From contig CM034300.1 in NCBI GenBank assembly GCA_019925795.1, positions 72,953,021-73,017,020 of the forward strand: 64,000 nucleotides of DNA, written 5' to 3'. Position numbers and translations under genes: made by a program. The stretch comes from Dendrobium chrysotoxum. Taxonomy: Eukaryota; Streptophyta; Magnoliopsida; Asparagales; Orchidaceae. The stretch's first letter is position 1; every line of letters starts with the position of its first letter. Of the stretch, positions 33,560 to 44,976 are shown in pieces. The notes beneath the pieces were generated by a model, which did not search any database, was not told the origin of the DNA, and saw only the letters and a program-made list of their open reading frames with translations.

Positions 33560-34570
33560 TTTCAACCTTTAATCAAACCAACTATTCTCTAATACAAGCA
33601 CTTTTCAACACACTACTCTTTGAAACCCTACATTTCTCTTTTCACCTTTCAAAATCCACCTCCAACATTTACACTTTACTATTCAAAACTCACCCACTCC
33701 ACTTTCCAAATACACATACGCACATGTCACTTTATCTTACACATTTCACTTTCACAACACATAGAATTCCCAACACTTTACTTTTCACATTTTTCACACA
33801 ATACATTTCCAACCTACACTTTCACTTTTAAGATATACAATCTCTACTTCCCACTTTTCACACAACACACACTTTATCTTTCAATAATCAACATTTCACT
33901 TTTCAAAACACTTCATTTCACTTCCCACTTTCAAAACTCACACACTTCCACTTCCCAAACATACACTTTCATCTTCCAAAGATTACACAATGACCATTCA
34001 AAACACACATACATCACTTCTTTACTTATTCAAAACACCCACAAGTTCCACTATATATAAACTCCACATCTTCTAAAACACACATAAGTTCACTTTTCAA
34101 ACATACAACTTTCATTTCCAAAGATAACACAATGACATTTTAAAGCACACTCATGTCATTTCTCATCTTTTCAAAATATACACAATTTAATTTTCCACTT
34201 ATACACAATCCACTTTCAAAAATCATACACTTTGTTTTCCAATATCCCTACACTCCGCTTTTCAACACTTTTGCATTTTACTTTTCAACACAGCATACAA
34301 ACTTTATTTTTAAACATCTATACACTTCACATTTTATACCTACACACAACACTTCACTTCCTACTTTAAACATATTTCAAGTTCCACTTTCCAACATGTT
34401 TCATTTTCCCAAAATTCCCACATTTCACCATTCAAAATTTTACACACCTTGCTTCTTAAAGCATTTCACCTTTAAACACGCACATTTCTTTTTAAACACT
34501 TTGCTTTTCCAAAATTACATATTTCAATTAAGCAGAATGCTACAAAGCTCATTTTTCCAACCACCAAATG
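33560..34570 (+). repeat. 1-kb G-depleted CACTTTTC-type degenerate repeat
   Basis: Variants of CACTTTTCAAA, CATTTCACTTTT and ACACACTTT repeat for about 1 kb. The plus strand is almost free of G, so long open frames rich in Phe, His, Thr and Ser appear. They carry no domain and are not credible genes. Confidence 0.75.
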
Positions 34571-35289
34571 AGGATATGCAAAACACTTTTTTTTTATCTT
34601 TATATATATATAAAAAAAAGACTCAACTTGAATGCTTATGGTTAAAATATAAAACAGATGAAATCATATAAGATAATTATAAACCTTCAAGCATATATGC
34701 AAATATGTTATCATTGATTATGGCTTTCAAAGTCCAATGGACTTCCAACATCATATCTTAAAACCCTCAGTGTTTTAAATATTTAAAGCTTCATAAAACT
34801 GATCATTACAATGATGTTAATGAGACCCAACTGAACAAGTACATGATTCCACTTAACTTGAGAACTGAAAACTATGATGGCTAATAACATCTGACAATAA
34901 AAAAAAACTTGTGGTTAAAGAATATGATAACTTTGATATCAACATGGAATGAGGATTTAACAAAATATCAAAAGCATGCTATGTGAAGCCAAATAAACTT
35001 TGCGTCATATGGAAATCCAGAAAGCTAGAAGAAGATGGAGAATGGCACAAGAAACTGAACACCAATCCACAACCAAATAACGCCTCCATGATATAACCAT
35101 TCATTCTAAAATAAGATCAAGATAATGCCGAGAGGAAGAAGTTAGGGCTATTTTAATCCACAAGAAAATTCAGTTTCAGACTTCAATGTTTCATTCCACA
35201 AGAAAAATTTATTTCAAATTTCAAATAATCATGAAATCCCAAATCACTGATCAACTCCAATCATCCAAATTCAAATAAAGGAAATGTAA

Positions 35290-35748
35290 GTAATAAGAGG
35301 AGGAAGAAGAAGAAATAGGAGTATGCCTGCGAAATGGAGAGGAAGATCGGCGGCTAGGTGCTAGCTAGGGCAAGCAACGGGCTCGACGTCTGGCTTCCCT
35401 GAGCAGGACGAACAGGAGAGAGGAGGAGAGCTGGGGGCGTTCGACCTCCTTGCGAACAGAGGAAGAGACGAGGGTGATTTGCGAACTAGGGAGCAGGGAG
35501 ACGGGCCGAGGGAGGGATTTCTTTCAGTCTTCTTTGCTTGCGAATGGGAGAGGCGACGAAGAGGGAGTTTCGTTTCTTGCCTCAGAGACGGACTGGGAGA
35601 GGGATTTCACGAATCGGGGGGAGCAGACGGGTGAGAGGGGTTTCACAAAAATAGAGAGACTGGGTGGGGAGTTCGGGTGGTTTCCGAAATAAGAGGGAGA
35701 GAGAGATCGTGGGAGGCGGGTTCAATCCTAACCAAAATCCAAAAAACT

Positions 35749-35749
<1 letters not shown>
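35290..35749. other. GC- and GA-rich segment inside copy 2
   Basis: A purine-rich, GC-elevated block (GGAGAGAGGAGGAGAGCTGG and similar) of about 460 bp. It resembles promoter/leader sequence and may be a transcription start region of the element; no gene domain was recognised. Confidence 0.4.

Positions 35750-35779
<30 letters not shown>
35750..35779 (+). repeat. (CT)15 microsatellite
   Basis: Thirty bases of uninterrupted CT. Confidence 0.95.
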
Positions 35780-35781
<2 letters not shown>

Positions 35782-36468
35782 TCAAATGGACGGCTATGAT
35801 TATTTATGCCTTAAAGAAGGATCTAAGGGTCACCTTTGATTGGATTAAAATTAAATTAGACATTATTTAGATGCAAATCTGGGGTCTAACGGTGATTGAT
35901 TTGAGCTAAGTTATATATCAATTTGATCAAAAATTGAATTGGGTTATGTTTAAATTGAGTCGATCGAAGCTGGCGAGCAATAAATCGGGTCGGTTCGAGT
36001 CGAATCGGCTTGATTTCTCTCATTTAAATTTATCTAATTAATAATCAAATTAAGTTTAATAATTTTGAGCTTGAGTTGAGTCAAAACAACGACTCGACTA
36101 GGCTCAAATAACTTTTATTTGATCATTAATCAAATTTATTTTAATTACATTGGGCTCAATTGGCTCAATTTAATGATCAATGACGACATCGGGTTTAAGT
36201 CAGACTCAAATTGAGTTGGCTTAGATCTGGCGTTGTCGAATTAAATTTGTTCGATCAAATCAATTACCATTAACTCAAATTCAACTCGATTGAAAATTTA
36301 ATGATGACCAACGAGATGATTTAGGTCAAATTAGGGAGGTCGAGTCAACGCTACGTCAATAGGCATCCACTTAAGGGGATCCTATGCGGGCAACGTCTAC
36401 ACTAGGCTACGAAAACCTAGGTGCTAGAGTCATTTTGGGAAAATTAACCTTGAATAATGAGGTCAACA

Positions 36469-36473
36469 GTGGC
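36469..36473 (+). repeat. target-site duplication GTGGC (right)
   Basis: Pairs with 29663-29667. Confidence 0.85.
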
Positions 36474-38646
36474 TTTAGACAGGGATGTCCTTTGTCACCA
36501 TATTTGTTCATCATATGTTCTCAACTTCTTTCAAATGCAATAAACCCAAGGGGCAAAGAGTTGGGGGTTCTTGTATCACCAAGGAGTCAGAAGATTACTC
36601 ACCTCCTCTATGCTGATGATGTATTAGTTTTTGCTTAAGCCTTTACAAGTTCTACAAAGCTTCTAAGAAGAATTGTTGCTGATTTTTGTGATTGGACAGG
36701 ACAAAGGGTAAATATAACAAATCTCAAATTTTGTTTGGTAAGATTGTTAAACGATCCACCAAGAAAAAAGTTTCAAAAAAATTGGGGTTTAAAGTTGTGA
36801 TGGAGATGCATTACTTGGGTATTAAGATAATCATGAGACGGTTGAGAATGTTTGACTTTCAAGATATGCTTAGTCGGGTTCTAGAAAGAATTAATGCTTG
36901 GGGGACTAAGACATTATCTTTGGCAGGAAGAATTTTATTGGTTAAGACTTCATTGATGACTATGCCAAATTTTTTTATCACACATTCCTTGGTTCCTAAG
37001 AGAATTATGCATGAGCTGGACAAGTACTGTAGAGATTTCATATGGCACAAACAAAATGGGGATAGAGGTTTGCATTATATTGCATGGGAGAAAGTATGTA
37101 AACCGAAAAATAAAGGTGGTTTGGGCATTCAATCAGTGGTCAATAGAGCTGGACCACTTAGAGCAAGATTGGCTTGGAGATTTATTCGAAATCCCGACTC
37201 ATTACTTCATAAAATTATGGCTGCAAGATATGGTGAGAACATCTTCAAGGGAGACTGCAGGAATAATGCTTCTTCTGCTTGGCAAATCCTTATTGATGGT
37301 GGTAAAAATCTCAAGCCCATTATAAGGTGGAAAGTGGGGAATGGGAAGAAGATTAGAGTGATGAATAATGTATGGCTACTCGATAAAAGCCTTGATTCTT
37401 GGCCTACATTTGTGGATGTGATTGGATTGGAAGGAGCAATGCTTCATCAATTTATTTTGTTGGAAGGAGGCTGGAATATATGTGAGCTTCAATGTTATTT
37501 TCATAGTGAACTTATAAATCTAATCTTGCAGATTCCAATCAGAGCAGGCTTGGAGGAGGACCAACTGGAGACTACATTCAAATTTTCAGGTAAAACAATT
37601 TCTGCTATGGCTTATGAGGAAAATGTTAAGCATAGCATCACAGAAGATGATGGTGGTTTCTCTATTTGGCTGAGAAAGCTGAAGCTAAATCCAAGAGTAG
37701 AATTGTTCTGGTGGAGGTTGAGTAAGTATGCTATTCCTACTAATCAATTCCTTAAGTATAGAAGAATGGGTCATGATGAGTTATGTGCTAGGGGATGCCA
37801 AGAGATTGAAGATTATGCCCACATTGTGGTCCATTGCAAATTCTTAACTGAGATTATTCTGAAATTGAGAGAGTGGGGATTTAAAATTCCTACTTATACT
37901 TCTTTGGAGACTTATTTACAGGGTCTTAGAGATCTATCTTTGAGACATGGAAGTATTGTTAAGATGTATTGTTCAACTGTCTTCCTTTCCTGGAAGAATA
38001 GGAATGAAGTGAAGCATGGAAAATCTCTTATATCCTGCTCGGTTATTGCTGCGAATGTTCTTTCTAGGGCTTCGGTCCAATCTTCTCCAATGCTAGCTAG
38101 CTGGGGTGTTAATCTCCCTTGGGAATGTAATAAGGCTTGGCACCCTCCACCGCTAGATTGGATTAAATTTAATGTGGATGCTTCGGTTTTGACATCAAGT
38201 TCAGCTGGGATTGGAGGGGTTCTTAGAGATCACAAAGGAAGACTTCTTCTTGCATTTGGTGAAAAGAAAATCCATTGGGACGTGGCTCAAATGGAATTGG
38301 AAGCTGCTGTTGCAATAAAGGAGGTCATTCAAGATTGGATGATGAATTGCAAATGTGTGATTATCGAAGGTGACAATCTAAACGTCATAAGTTTTATTCA
38401 AGTCTCCATGAAGAAATCAAAGTGCAAGTGGATAATTGGACGAACAAAGAGCTTTCTTTCATTCATTATTTTAATAAGGTTATTTTTAACCATGTTCATA
38501 GAGATTGTAATAAAGTGGCAGATTTGTGTGCTACTTTAGCTTTAGAAAATAGTTTTCTTTTTGATAGCTTTTCTTTTGGCAGCATTCCTTCCTCTTTGGT
38601 TAGTTTGTTAAAGGAGGAATGTGATCCGTTTATTACTTGTAATTAG
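36474..38646 (+). pseudogene. LINE ORF2, 3' part: reverse transcriptase YADD, zinc-binding region and RNase H
   Basis: It continues the interrupted frame with FRQGCPLSPYLFI and the catalytic HLLYADDVLVF. A TAA follows at about 36637 and a frame change before 36692. The long open part then covers the region after the palm (YLGIKI, INAWGTKTLSLAGRILLVK), a zf-RVT-type zinc-binding stretch (LFWWRLSKYAIPTN, CARGCQEIEDYAHIVVHC), and an RNase H domain with FNVDAS, MELEAAVAIKEVI and EGDNLNVI. A frameshift near 38420 moves the last motif, HRDCNKVAD, to another frame ending at 38646. RNase H is present in this LINE but was not seen in the one at 56886. Confidence 0.88.
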
Positions 38647-38678
38647 CTTTACTTTCCTTTATGCAAATTGCATCTTTC

Positions 38679-38689
38679 AAAAAAAAAAA
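38679..38689 (+). other. LINE poly(A) tail
   Basis: Eleven A directly before the right target-site duplication. Confidence 0.85.
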
Positions 38690-38709
38690 TATTTAACATA
38701 AGATTTACA
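38690..38709 (+). repeat. LINE target-site duplication (right, 20 bp)
   Basis: Identical to 25833-25852. Confidence 0.92.
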
Positions 38710-39300
38710 TCCTGAATTTTTCTAATGCTTGATTTGTCTAAGTATATCCTATTTAATTAATTATGAATTATTTGAGGTGTTTTCTATTATCTATAATTAA
38801 AAATCTTTTATTCCAATTAATTATAATATAAAAATCTATTAAATTTCCTTAAGAAATTAGGGCTCTTTAATACCCACCCATTAACATTTATTCAATTTAA
38901 TGTTATTTTACTTAAGAAATAAAATATAATTTAGATTCTTTGATGCCACTTAATATTTTTATCTTTAAGAAATCAACATTGAGACAATTAAAATAGGAGA
39001 ACATTATGTCAAAATATTATGATGTGATTTATATTAGAATGAATTTTAAAGCTTTTAGATTTGCATTGAGATTAGTGTAATATAGATTTTCATATATAGC
39101 ACTACTTTAAGCACAAATATATAAAAAAAATAAAAAAACTTATTTTGATACAAAATAAATCAAAGTACTCTAGCCCAATTTTATTCATCAAATGAACAAA
39201 AAAATTTATTCAAATTATTTTTATATTAGAAACATTATTAAACTAATATTTTTTATACTAAATAGCATAATATTACATAACAAATTTTAAATCAAATGGC
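38710..39300. other. AT-rich intergenic sequence
   Basis: No gene is seen. It is the downstream continuation of the sequence into which the LINE inserted. Confidence 0.5.
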
Positions 39301-39660
39301 CAACAACAACAACATCAAGTCTTTATCCCATTACATAGGGTCGGCTACATGAATCATTTTTCTCAATTGTATCCTATTTAAAGTCATATTTTCATTTAAA
39401 TCTAACAAAAAAAAGATCATTTGTAATGCTTTCGAAACGAAGTTTTTTAGGTTTACCTCTACCTTTTTTAACATAGGCTAGATATAGTACATCTATTATC
39501 TTAACCGAGTCATCGGAAGGCCAACGTTTTATATGACCAAACTGTCTAAGATGACTCTCTCTAATCTTATCTATCACTAGAGCTACTCTATCTTTTTTTC
39601 ACGTATATATTCATTTTGCATTCTGTCTCTAGGAATAAAGCTACTCACACACTTGATGCC
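39301..39660 (-). mobile_element. RTE-type LINE, 3' fragment
   Basis: On the minus strand the C-terminal end of an RTE reverse transcriptase can be read: DKIRESHLRQFGHIKRWPSD, then VKKGRGKPKK. It is followed by the noncoding tail GTAGCCGACCC...GGGATAAAGACTTGATG and (TTG)n at 39301-39313. The fragment is 5'-truncated and has a stop before DKIRE. Confidence 0.75.
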
Positions 39661-39699
39661 AAAAATAAAATTTTAACTTTTTAAGCTTTTAACAGCCTG

Positions 39700-39843
39700 T
39701 ACGCAACTCAATTTGATTTGTTGATTGAGAGTTTTGACTATTAACTAAGAGGTCTTGAGTTCAAATCTTACGTATATGATGTGTGTCATTTTGCCTTATA
39801 ATTGACCTAACCTAAATGTCCAAAAAAAAAAAAAAAAAAAAAA
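39700..39843 (+). mobile_element. tRNA-derived SINE with long A-tail
   Basis: It has a head like the other family members (GATTTGTTGATTGAGAGTTT), a B-box-like GAGTTCAAATCTT, the shared end TTGACCTAACCTAAATGTCC and then about 22 A. It ends about 120 bp upstream of the TATA box of the LIFEGUARD gene. The long pure A-run suggests a fairly young insertion or later slippage. Confidence 0.65.
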
Positions 39844-39965
39844 AGCACAAACCACAGGCCCGTCAGTGTTCCAATCGAACAGCGTACTCCTCGATGGACC
39901 TATAAATTTTCGCCGCGTGTTCGCGCCTACGAGACTCCCCTAGAACCTTCTCTACCCTCCCTTTC

Positions 39966-39972
39966 TATATAA
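39966..39972 (+). promoter_or_regulatory. TATA box of the LIFEGUARD gene
   Basis: CTATATAACA lies 82-88 bases upstream of the ATG in a GC-richer promoter segment. Confidence 0.6.
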
Positions 39973-40053
39973 CAGGACAGCCGAAACTCACTAGAATCGC
40001 CTGTCAGAGAAGAAAACACGCTCGACTTCTGTGAGAAGCTAAAGACGGGGAAG

Positions 40054-43000
40054 ATGATGGACTGGAACCGCCCTCCATACCGGAAGTCCGGCGACGTCGA
40101 GGAAGGTGGCTCGGCGCGACCGCTTTATCCGATGATGGTGGAGAGACCGGAGCTGCGCTGGGCATTTGTGCGGAAGATTTATGCCATTCTTTCGATTCAG
40201 ATGCTGCTCACGATCGCCATCTCCTCTATCGTGGTTTCGGTGAAGCCTATCTCTCAATTCTTCGTCTCCTCCGGTGGTGGTCTTGGACTTTATATTTTCC
40301 TAATCTTCTTGCCATTTCTAGGTATTCGTTCTTTTCCTTTTGGTTTATTCTTTGGCATTTCTTCATATGCTGAAGTTTTTTTCTGGCAATTCTTCTGATA
40401 TTAATTGTTTTCTTAATTGATTTTTAAAGTTGTTGTTGAATTATTAATTAACCATGGCACAGTAACATTCCATATCAAGAACTAAGCTATTTTACCCACA
40501 TTTTCCCACTGATTTCTTTTTTATCACGAAAAGTGAAAAAATAAAATCTTAATGTTGCATTTCAGTAATGTAATAATACAATGGAAAAATATTTTTGTCA
40601 GTGTTTATTTTCCATCATATTTTGAGGTAGACCTAAATTCGACCTGGCAACATGAATTGATGTCTCTAATTGGAATCAGATAATACAACGAGAAATTGAC
40701 ATAGCGTTATGATTCTGTGATGTTCTATTTTAAAATAAAAATAAAAATAATAATAACATAAATTAAATGAATATAAAATAAAATTTTATTTTAATTACTC
40801 ATAAAATAAAATATTTAAATTTATTAACTATTTTAAATTCAATTTGATAAAAAATAGTCACATGATATTATAAATTACTAATTGAAATATTAAAAAAATA
40901 CAAAATAATAAAAAGTAAATATTATTAAAAATTAAATGAATTATGGCCGGGTTTAAGAATCAACTTTGAGTTATATTAAACTCATCTTGTTAACCTGAAT
41001 TGACATCTTTAATTGAAACTATAGAACGCAGACCTGTAATTGATATATTGTTTAAAGAAAAAATTGATTTTTTTATAAAATAATTAAAAATAAAGATTAT
41101 TAAAAACTATAAGAATGTAGTAAGATTAAAAAAATAAAAATAAAATTAAAATTCAATAGCTATCAACTAAGTAGTATATTTTAAATTAAAAAGAAATATC
41201 TTAATTTGCTATTTATATAAAAATTTTAAAGTTAAAAATTTGTTATTCAAGATATATTGATGTTCATTAATTTTGTTTTATTTTATTTTATTGTACAAAT
41301 AAATAGTATATCCTTCATATATTGAATATGTGCTAGGCAAGTGCAGAGTGTCCTATTCATATACTTCAGCAAATAATTTGTGTGAACTCATTTTAAATGT
41401 AATAAATTGGCTTTTTTAAAGGAAATAATACATTTATTGTTGTTTATACACTTGTATTTCAATAAATTAACCACTCCATTAAGAGATGAATTATTATGCT
41501 TTTAAGGAACTTTACTGAAAAAATTCCTTCTCTCTCTTAATTTGCCAACATTTTGGTTTAAGAAAGTCTAGCCTGGTTCTTTTATTACTTTGCTTGATCA
41601 TTTTAAAATGGTTTCAGAAATAATATCATTTATCAGCAGATTGATGACTAGCATCTTCTTGTTTTTTGAAATTTCCAGTTATGTGTCCTTTGTACCACTA
41701 CTACCAGCAGCATCCAATAAACCTTATTCTGCTTGGTATCTTCACTGTGTCCATCAGTTTTTCCGTGGGATTGACATGTGCTTTTACAGAAGGTAAGCTC
41801 TTGGAATATTGTTGTGATTTCTGAAATGCTAACTAATTTTGAGACAATTCATTTGAGCATTTTATTTTTCATAAAAGATAACTATAAATTATATTTCTTT
41901 GAAGTGCTGGAACTCTATTTCAGATGCTATTTTTCATAACAAATTTCTCAAAAAATTGTTTATATTTTCTTTTTGATTTGAAGTTTTGATCAGTTTTTAC
42001 TGTCTTAAAACCTATAGGATCTGTTTAATTTGAAGGATAAATCCTAATGGACTTTTTACTACATAATTTCATGCCCAATCTTAATGAAAAATGTGAAGAA
42101 AAAATCAATTTTCTATCAATTTCATAAAATAGTTGCATCAATTTCTTTTTACTCAAACAAGTATGCAAGTTTTTAACTGCCCTGAACCTATAGTGTCTAC
42201 TTGATTGGATGGACTTTGGGGAAATGTTAATGGATTTTTCTTGATAGTTTTATATTATGTATAATTGGTTCTAATGAAATTTGAAGAATTTTAAATTTAT
42301 AGAAATGTGAATAAATAGATTTTTGTATTGATAAATGTCTATCCATTCTTTGTGAAAAATGCTAAAAACTAGATCTCTTATCAAATAAACAAATAAATAA
42401 GAGTTTTCTTCATTCAATATTTCCTTTCACCAAGCAAGTGGGTGAACATCAATTTTAATTGAATTTCTATGCCATTTCCAGTCTCTCACCCAATTCATTT
42501 CCTCTCTTTCAATTCCTTTAAACCAACTAAATATAGCCGTTGACATTCAAATCAAATACAGCCCTTCTTTCCCCCATAAATGGAGAAGGCAAGCTTTTTC
42601 TAAAATATCATCTCGTAATCGTCTTTTGCTGATGGATAACAGGGAAGGTGATTCTGGAGTCCGTTATTCTCACTGCCGTGGTGGTTGTCAGCCTCACCCT
42701 CTACACCTTCTGGGCTGCAAAGAGAGGCCACGACTTCAGCTTCCTCGCTCCATTCTTGTTTGCTGCAGTCATGATATTGCTCGTTTTTTCCATCATCCAG
42801 GTAAGTAATCTTGATCTCTCTCTGTCTTCCCTGGTTGTTAATATGAAAAAGAGCTTTTTAATGGTGAACAAAGGGTTCAGATATACTTACTCGGCTTTAA
42901 GTTACTTTTCTTTAGATGAAATGTCTTGTAGGTCAAGCAGAATTGTTTTATTTTGTCAGCTAAATTTAATCTTGGATATCCTAATTCATTTGTTTAATTT

Positions 43001-43316
43001 TTACTAGTGATTGATACAGTTTCATTTTTCAAAATTGGGCATGATTTTATAAAACAGAACCGAACATATCAGGATTGAAACTGATTGTTAGTAACACTGC
43101 GTATTTCAGCTTTTCTTTCCTTTGGGAAGGATCTCCATCATGATCTATGGCGGCCTTGCTTCTCTCATCTTCTGCGGATATATCATATATGATACAGATA
43201 ATTTGATCAAACGTTATGCTTATGATGAATATATCTGGGCTGCTGTGGCTTTGTACTTGGACATCATCAATCTGTTCCTCTCCTTGCTTACTTTGTTCAG
43301 AGCTTCTGATAGTTGA
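40054..43316 (+). CDS. LFG: LIFEGUARD / Bax-inhibitor-1-like membrane protein
   Basis: A plant LIFEGUARD-type member of the Bax inhibitor-1 superfamily; these multi-pass membrane proteins sit mainly in the ER/endomembranes and dampen cell death and stress. Exons are 40054-40321, 41679-41792, 42643-42800 and 43110-43316, all with GT-AG introns (1357, 850 and 309 bp) and consistent phases, giving 248 aa. A hydrophilic N-terminus (1-40, with MMDWNRPPYRKS) precedes about seven hydrophobic segments. Exon 2 has CPLYHYYQQHPINL, exon 3 VILTAVVVVSLTLYTFWAAK, and exon 4 YDTDNLIKRY plus YDEYIWAAVALYLDIINLFL, the conserved C-terminal signature. Two ATG codons open the frame; I chose the first. No defects are seen. 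The gene looks single and intact; a SINE and RTE fragment lie just upstream. Confidence 0.93.
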
Positions 43317-44190
43317 AACAGTTGCAGAGAAAACAGCAAGCATATGAAGCTTGATTTTGTGATATTTGCGCTTCTGTTTCTACATTTTATGGGGTTTTAA
43401 ATGTATTGGATTGAAGTGAAAGAATATGTGAAGAATGTTATTTCCTTCAATGTCACATATTTGAGCCATATATTTTAGGAGTTTATAATGCCTGTATTTT
43501 AACGTTAAGTGACACTATGCAATCGAAAGTTATTAATGTTAAGTGACACTATGCTGTATATTAATGTTGGAATTTATGTTGGTTTGTATGTTGGAGAGGA
43601 CTTTAGAGCTTCTGGGATAGGTTCGGTGAAGCAAAGTATAATTGTTGAGACCAGCGAGGAGCAAAGTATAGTTGTTGAGACCAGCGAGGAATTATTTAGA
43701 ACATTTTCAGGAGGACTTTTATGGGAGGAAAAATTATTACGTGCAGATTCTGAATTACGTTCGAATATGTGAATATATATAGTATGTATATGTTATGTAT
43801 ACTTATAATTCAGACGTAATTTCATAATCTTGAAAAAGATATTTCTAAGGCAAACTCGGAAAAGCCTGACATTTTTAAGAAGCAATAAAAAAGCCGTCCC
43901 GAAAGAAGCCTCTTCGTTTAGGATGATTTTTTTATTGCTTTGTTTGTGAGTTTTAGTATAAAATTTTTAATAACAAAATTATTTCAAATAAAATCTAAAT
44001 TTACTTTTAGGAAAATATTTATAAAAAATAATTAAATATTCTTAAAAAAATGTTATAGATTTGCAATCTCACATAATCATTAATAACGTGTTGCATAGAG
44101 ATTTTTTTTTTTAATTTGGTAAAGCAAGTTTGCTTGATTGAAAATGATTTGATGGCTACTCATAAAATACTTGCTAAAAAAATATTTGAT
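43317..44190. other. 3' flank of LFG and intergenic sequence
   Basis: The first 200 bases are the likely 3' UTR. A 30-bp tandem duplication (GCAAAGTATARTTGTTGAGA...) lies at 43631-43690. A frame of 87 codons near 43509-43772 lacks any family motif and spans this duplication. Confidence 0.5.
43870..43990. mobile_element. foldback family arms, rearranged
   Basis: A right arm (AAGCAATAAAAAAGCCGTCC) is followed by a left-arm-like TCGTTTAGGATGATTTTTTT with a TTTTAGTATAAAATTT interior. Confidence 0.45.
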
Positions 44191-44976
44191 TAGGGGGCAA
44201 AAGGGTTTCGGATATTTAAAACTGAATAAAAGATCTAGAGAAAGAGCGAGCAATTATTGAGTCAACGGGTCGGATTCTGGTCCAACCTGAGTTGACCCGG
44301 GCGTATACGGGTTGACTCGAATCCGACCCGTTTAGTTAGACAGGTGAAGATTTCCAACCCGGATCCGACCCATGTGGGTTACCGGGTTGACCCGACTCGA
44401 CCTGCGAACCCGGAACTTAGATCCGGAGAACTGGATTGGGGCACGGTTCGAGCGGAGCGAGGGAGAGAGCTCTGCAACAGCTCGAGCTTGCGGCATGCCT
44501 GACGCGAGGCCGGGGCGAGACCGGTGAGTGGGCGATGCAGCTTATGGCTTGCGGGCCTGCGGGATGCCTGTCTTCGAGAGCGATCAGGTAATGCAGCTCC
44601 GGGTTCGAGTTCGACGCAAGGGCTAGGGCGAGACCATCAGATCGGTGCGGAACTAGCGAACCATTGTTCGATGCGAGGGCTAGGGCGGAGTGCCAACGCA
44701 GATCCGGTAATGCGGCTCCGGTGCAGACAATGGAGTCCCAACGCGGTCCCGAGGATCTGGCGATCAGCGGACACAGCTACGCGAGGCGGGTTGGTAACCG
44801 GGTCAATCCGGGTCAATTTTGGGTTATCGGGTTGACCCGGACCCGACCCATTTTTAAACGAGTCGAAAATTGAAACCCAAACCCGACCCGTTTGTTAAGC
44901 GGGTTGACCCTAATCCGGATTTTTCGGGTCGGGTTCGGGTCGGGTTGTCGGGTCGGGTCAATAATTGACACCCCTA
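44191..44976. mobile_element. non-autonomous hAT-like element
   Basis: GC-rich subterminal arrays of CGGGTCGGGTTCGGGT and its complement GACCCGACCC occupy both ends. The right end reads TTGACACCCCTAA, the common terminus of a plant hAT group. The left edge (TAGGGGGC at 44191) is tentative and no 8-bp duplication could be confirmed. Open frames in the core (44524-44873) are by-products of GC richness. Confidence 0.5.

Larger units (their letters stand above)
29668..36468 (+). mobile_element. 6.8-kb non-coding TG...CA element (putative giant solo LTR or LARD), copy 2
   Basis: It begins TGGTGGGAAAATTTATG and ends GAGGTCAACA, is flanked by GTGGC, and sits between the reverse transcriptase motifs KLDMEQAYDSM and FRQGCPLSPY of the host LINE. 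TG...CA ends and a 5-bp duplication are the marks of an LTR retrotransposon. I found no terminal direct repeats, primer-binding site or gag-pol domain, so either it is a single very long LTR or its LTRs escaped my reading. Very long LTRs are known in the Tat/Ogre branch of Ty3/gypsy; assignment there is only a suggestion. Its left 3.6 kb is shared with copies at 21240 and 59272. Confidence 0.75.
25853..38689 (+). mobile_element. L1-type LINE retrotransposon, split by a later insertion
   Basis: Limits are set by a perfect 20-bp target duplication and an A-run (38679-38689) at the 3' end. Removing the inserted 6.8-kb element and its 5-bp duplication leaves about 6.0 kb, normal for a plant L1 element. 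Order: 5' UTR, ORF1 (DUF4283 and zinc knuckle), ORF2 (endonuclease, reverse transcriptase, zinc-binding region, RNase H), 3' UTR. ORF1 is intact, but ORF2 carries several frameshifts and stops, so this copy is inactive. Confidence 0.92.

Noticed and set aside
33620..34671. Two long plus-strand open frames rich in Phe, His, Thr and Ser
   Set aside because: They follow from a G-depleted CACTTTTC-type repeat, which lacks stop codons by composition, and show no domain.
36384..36473. Start of an independent gene at 36384
   Set aside because: The first bases belong to the inserted element; the protein motif begins only at FRQGCPL after the GTGGC duplication.
39392..39577. A 61-codon minus-strand frame as a stand-alone gene
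   Set aside because: It matches the C-terminus of an RTE LINE reverse transcriptase and is followed by the RTE tail.
43509..43772. 87-codon frame downstream of LFG
   Set aside because: It has no family motif and crosses a 30-bp duplication, whose length is a multiple of three.
44524..44873. GC-rich frames of 69-103 codons
   Set aside because: They lie within the hAT-like element between GGGTCGGGTT arrays and have no recognisable motif.
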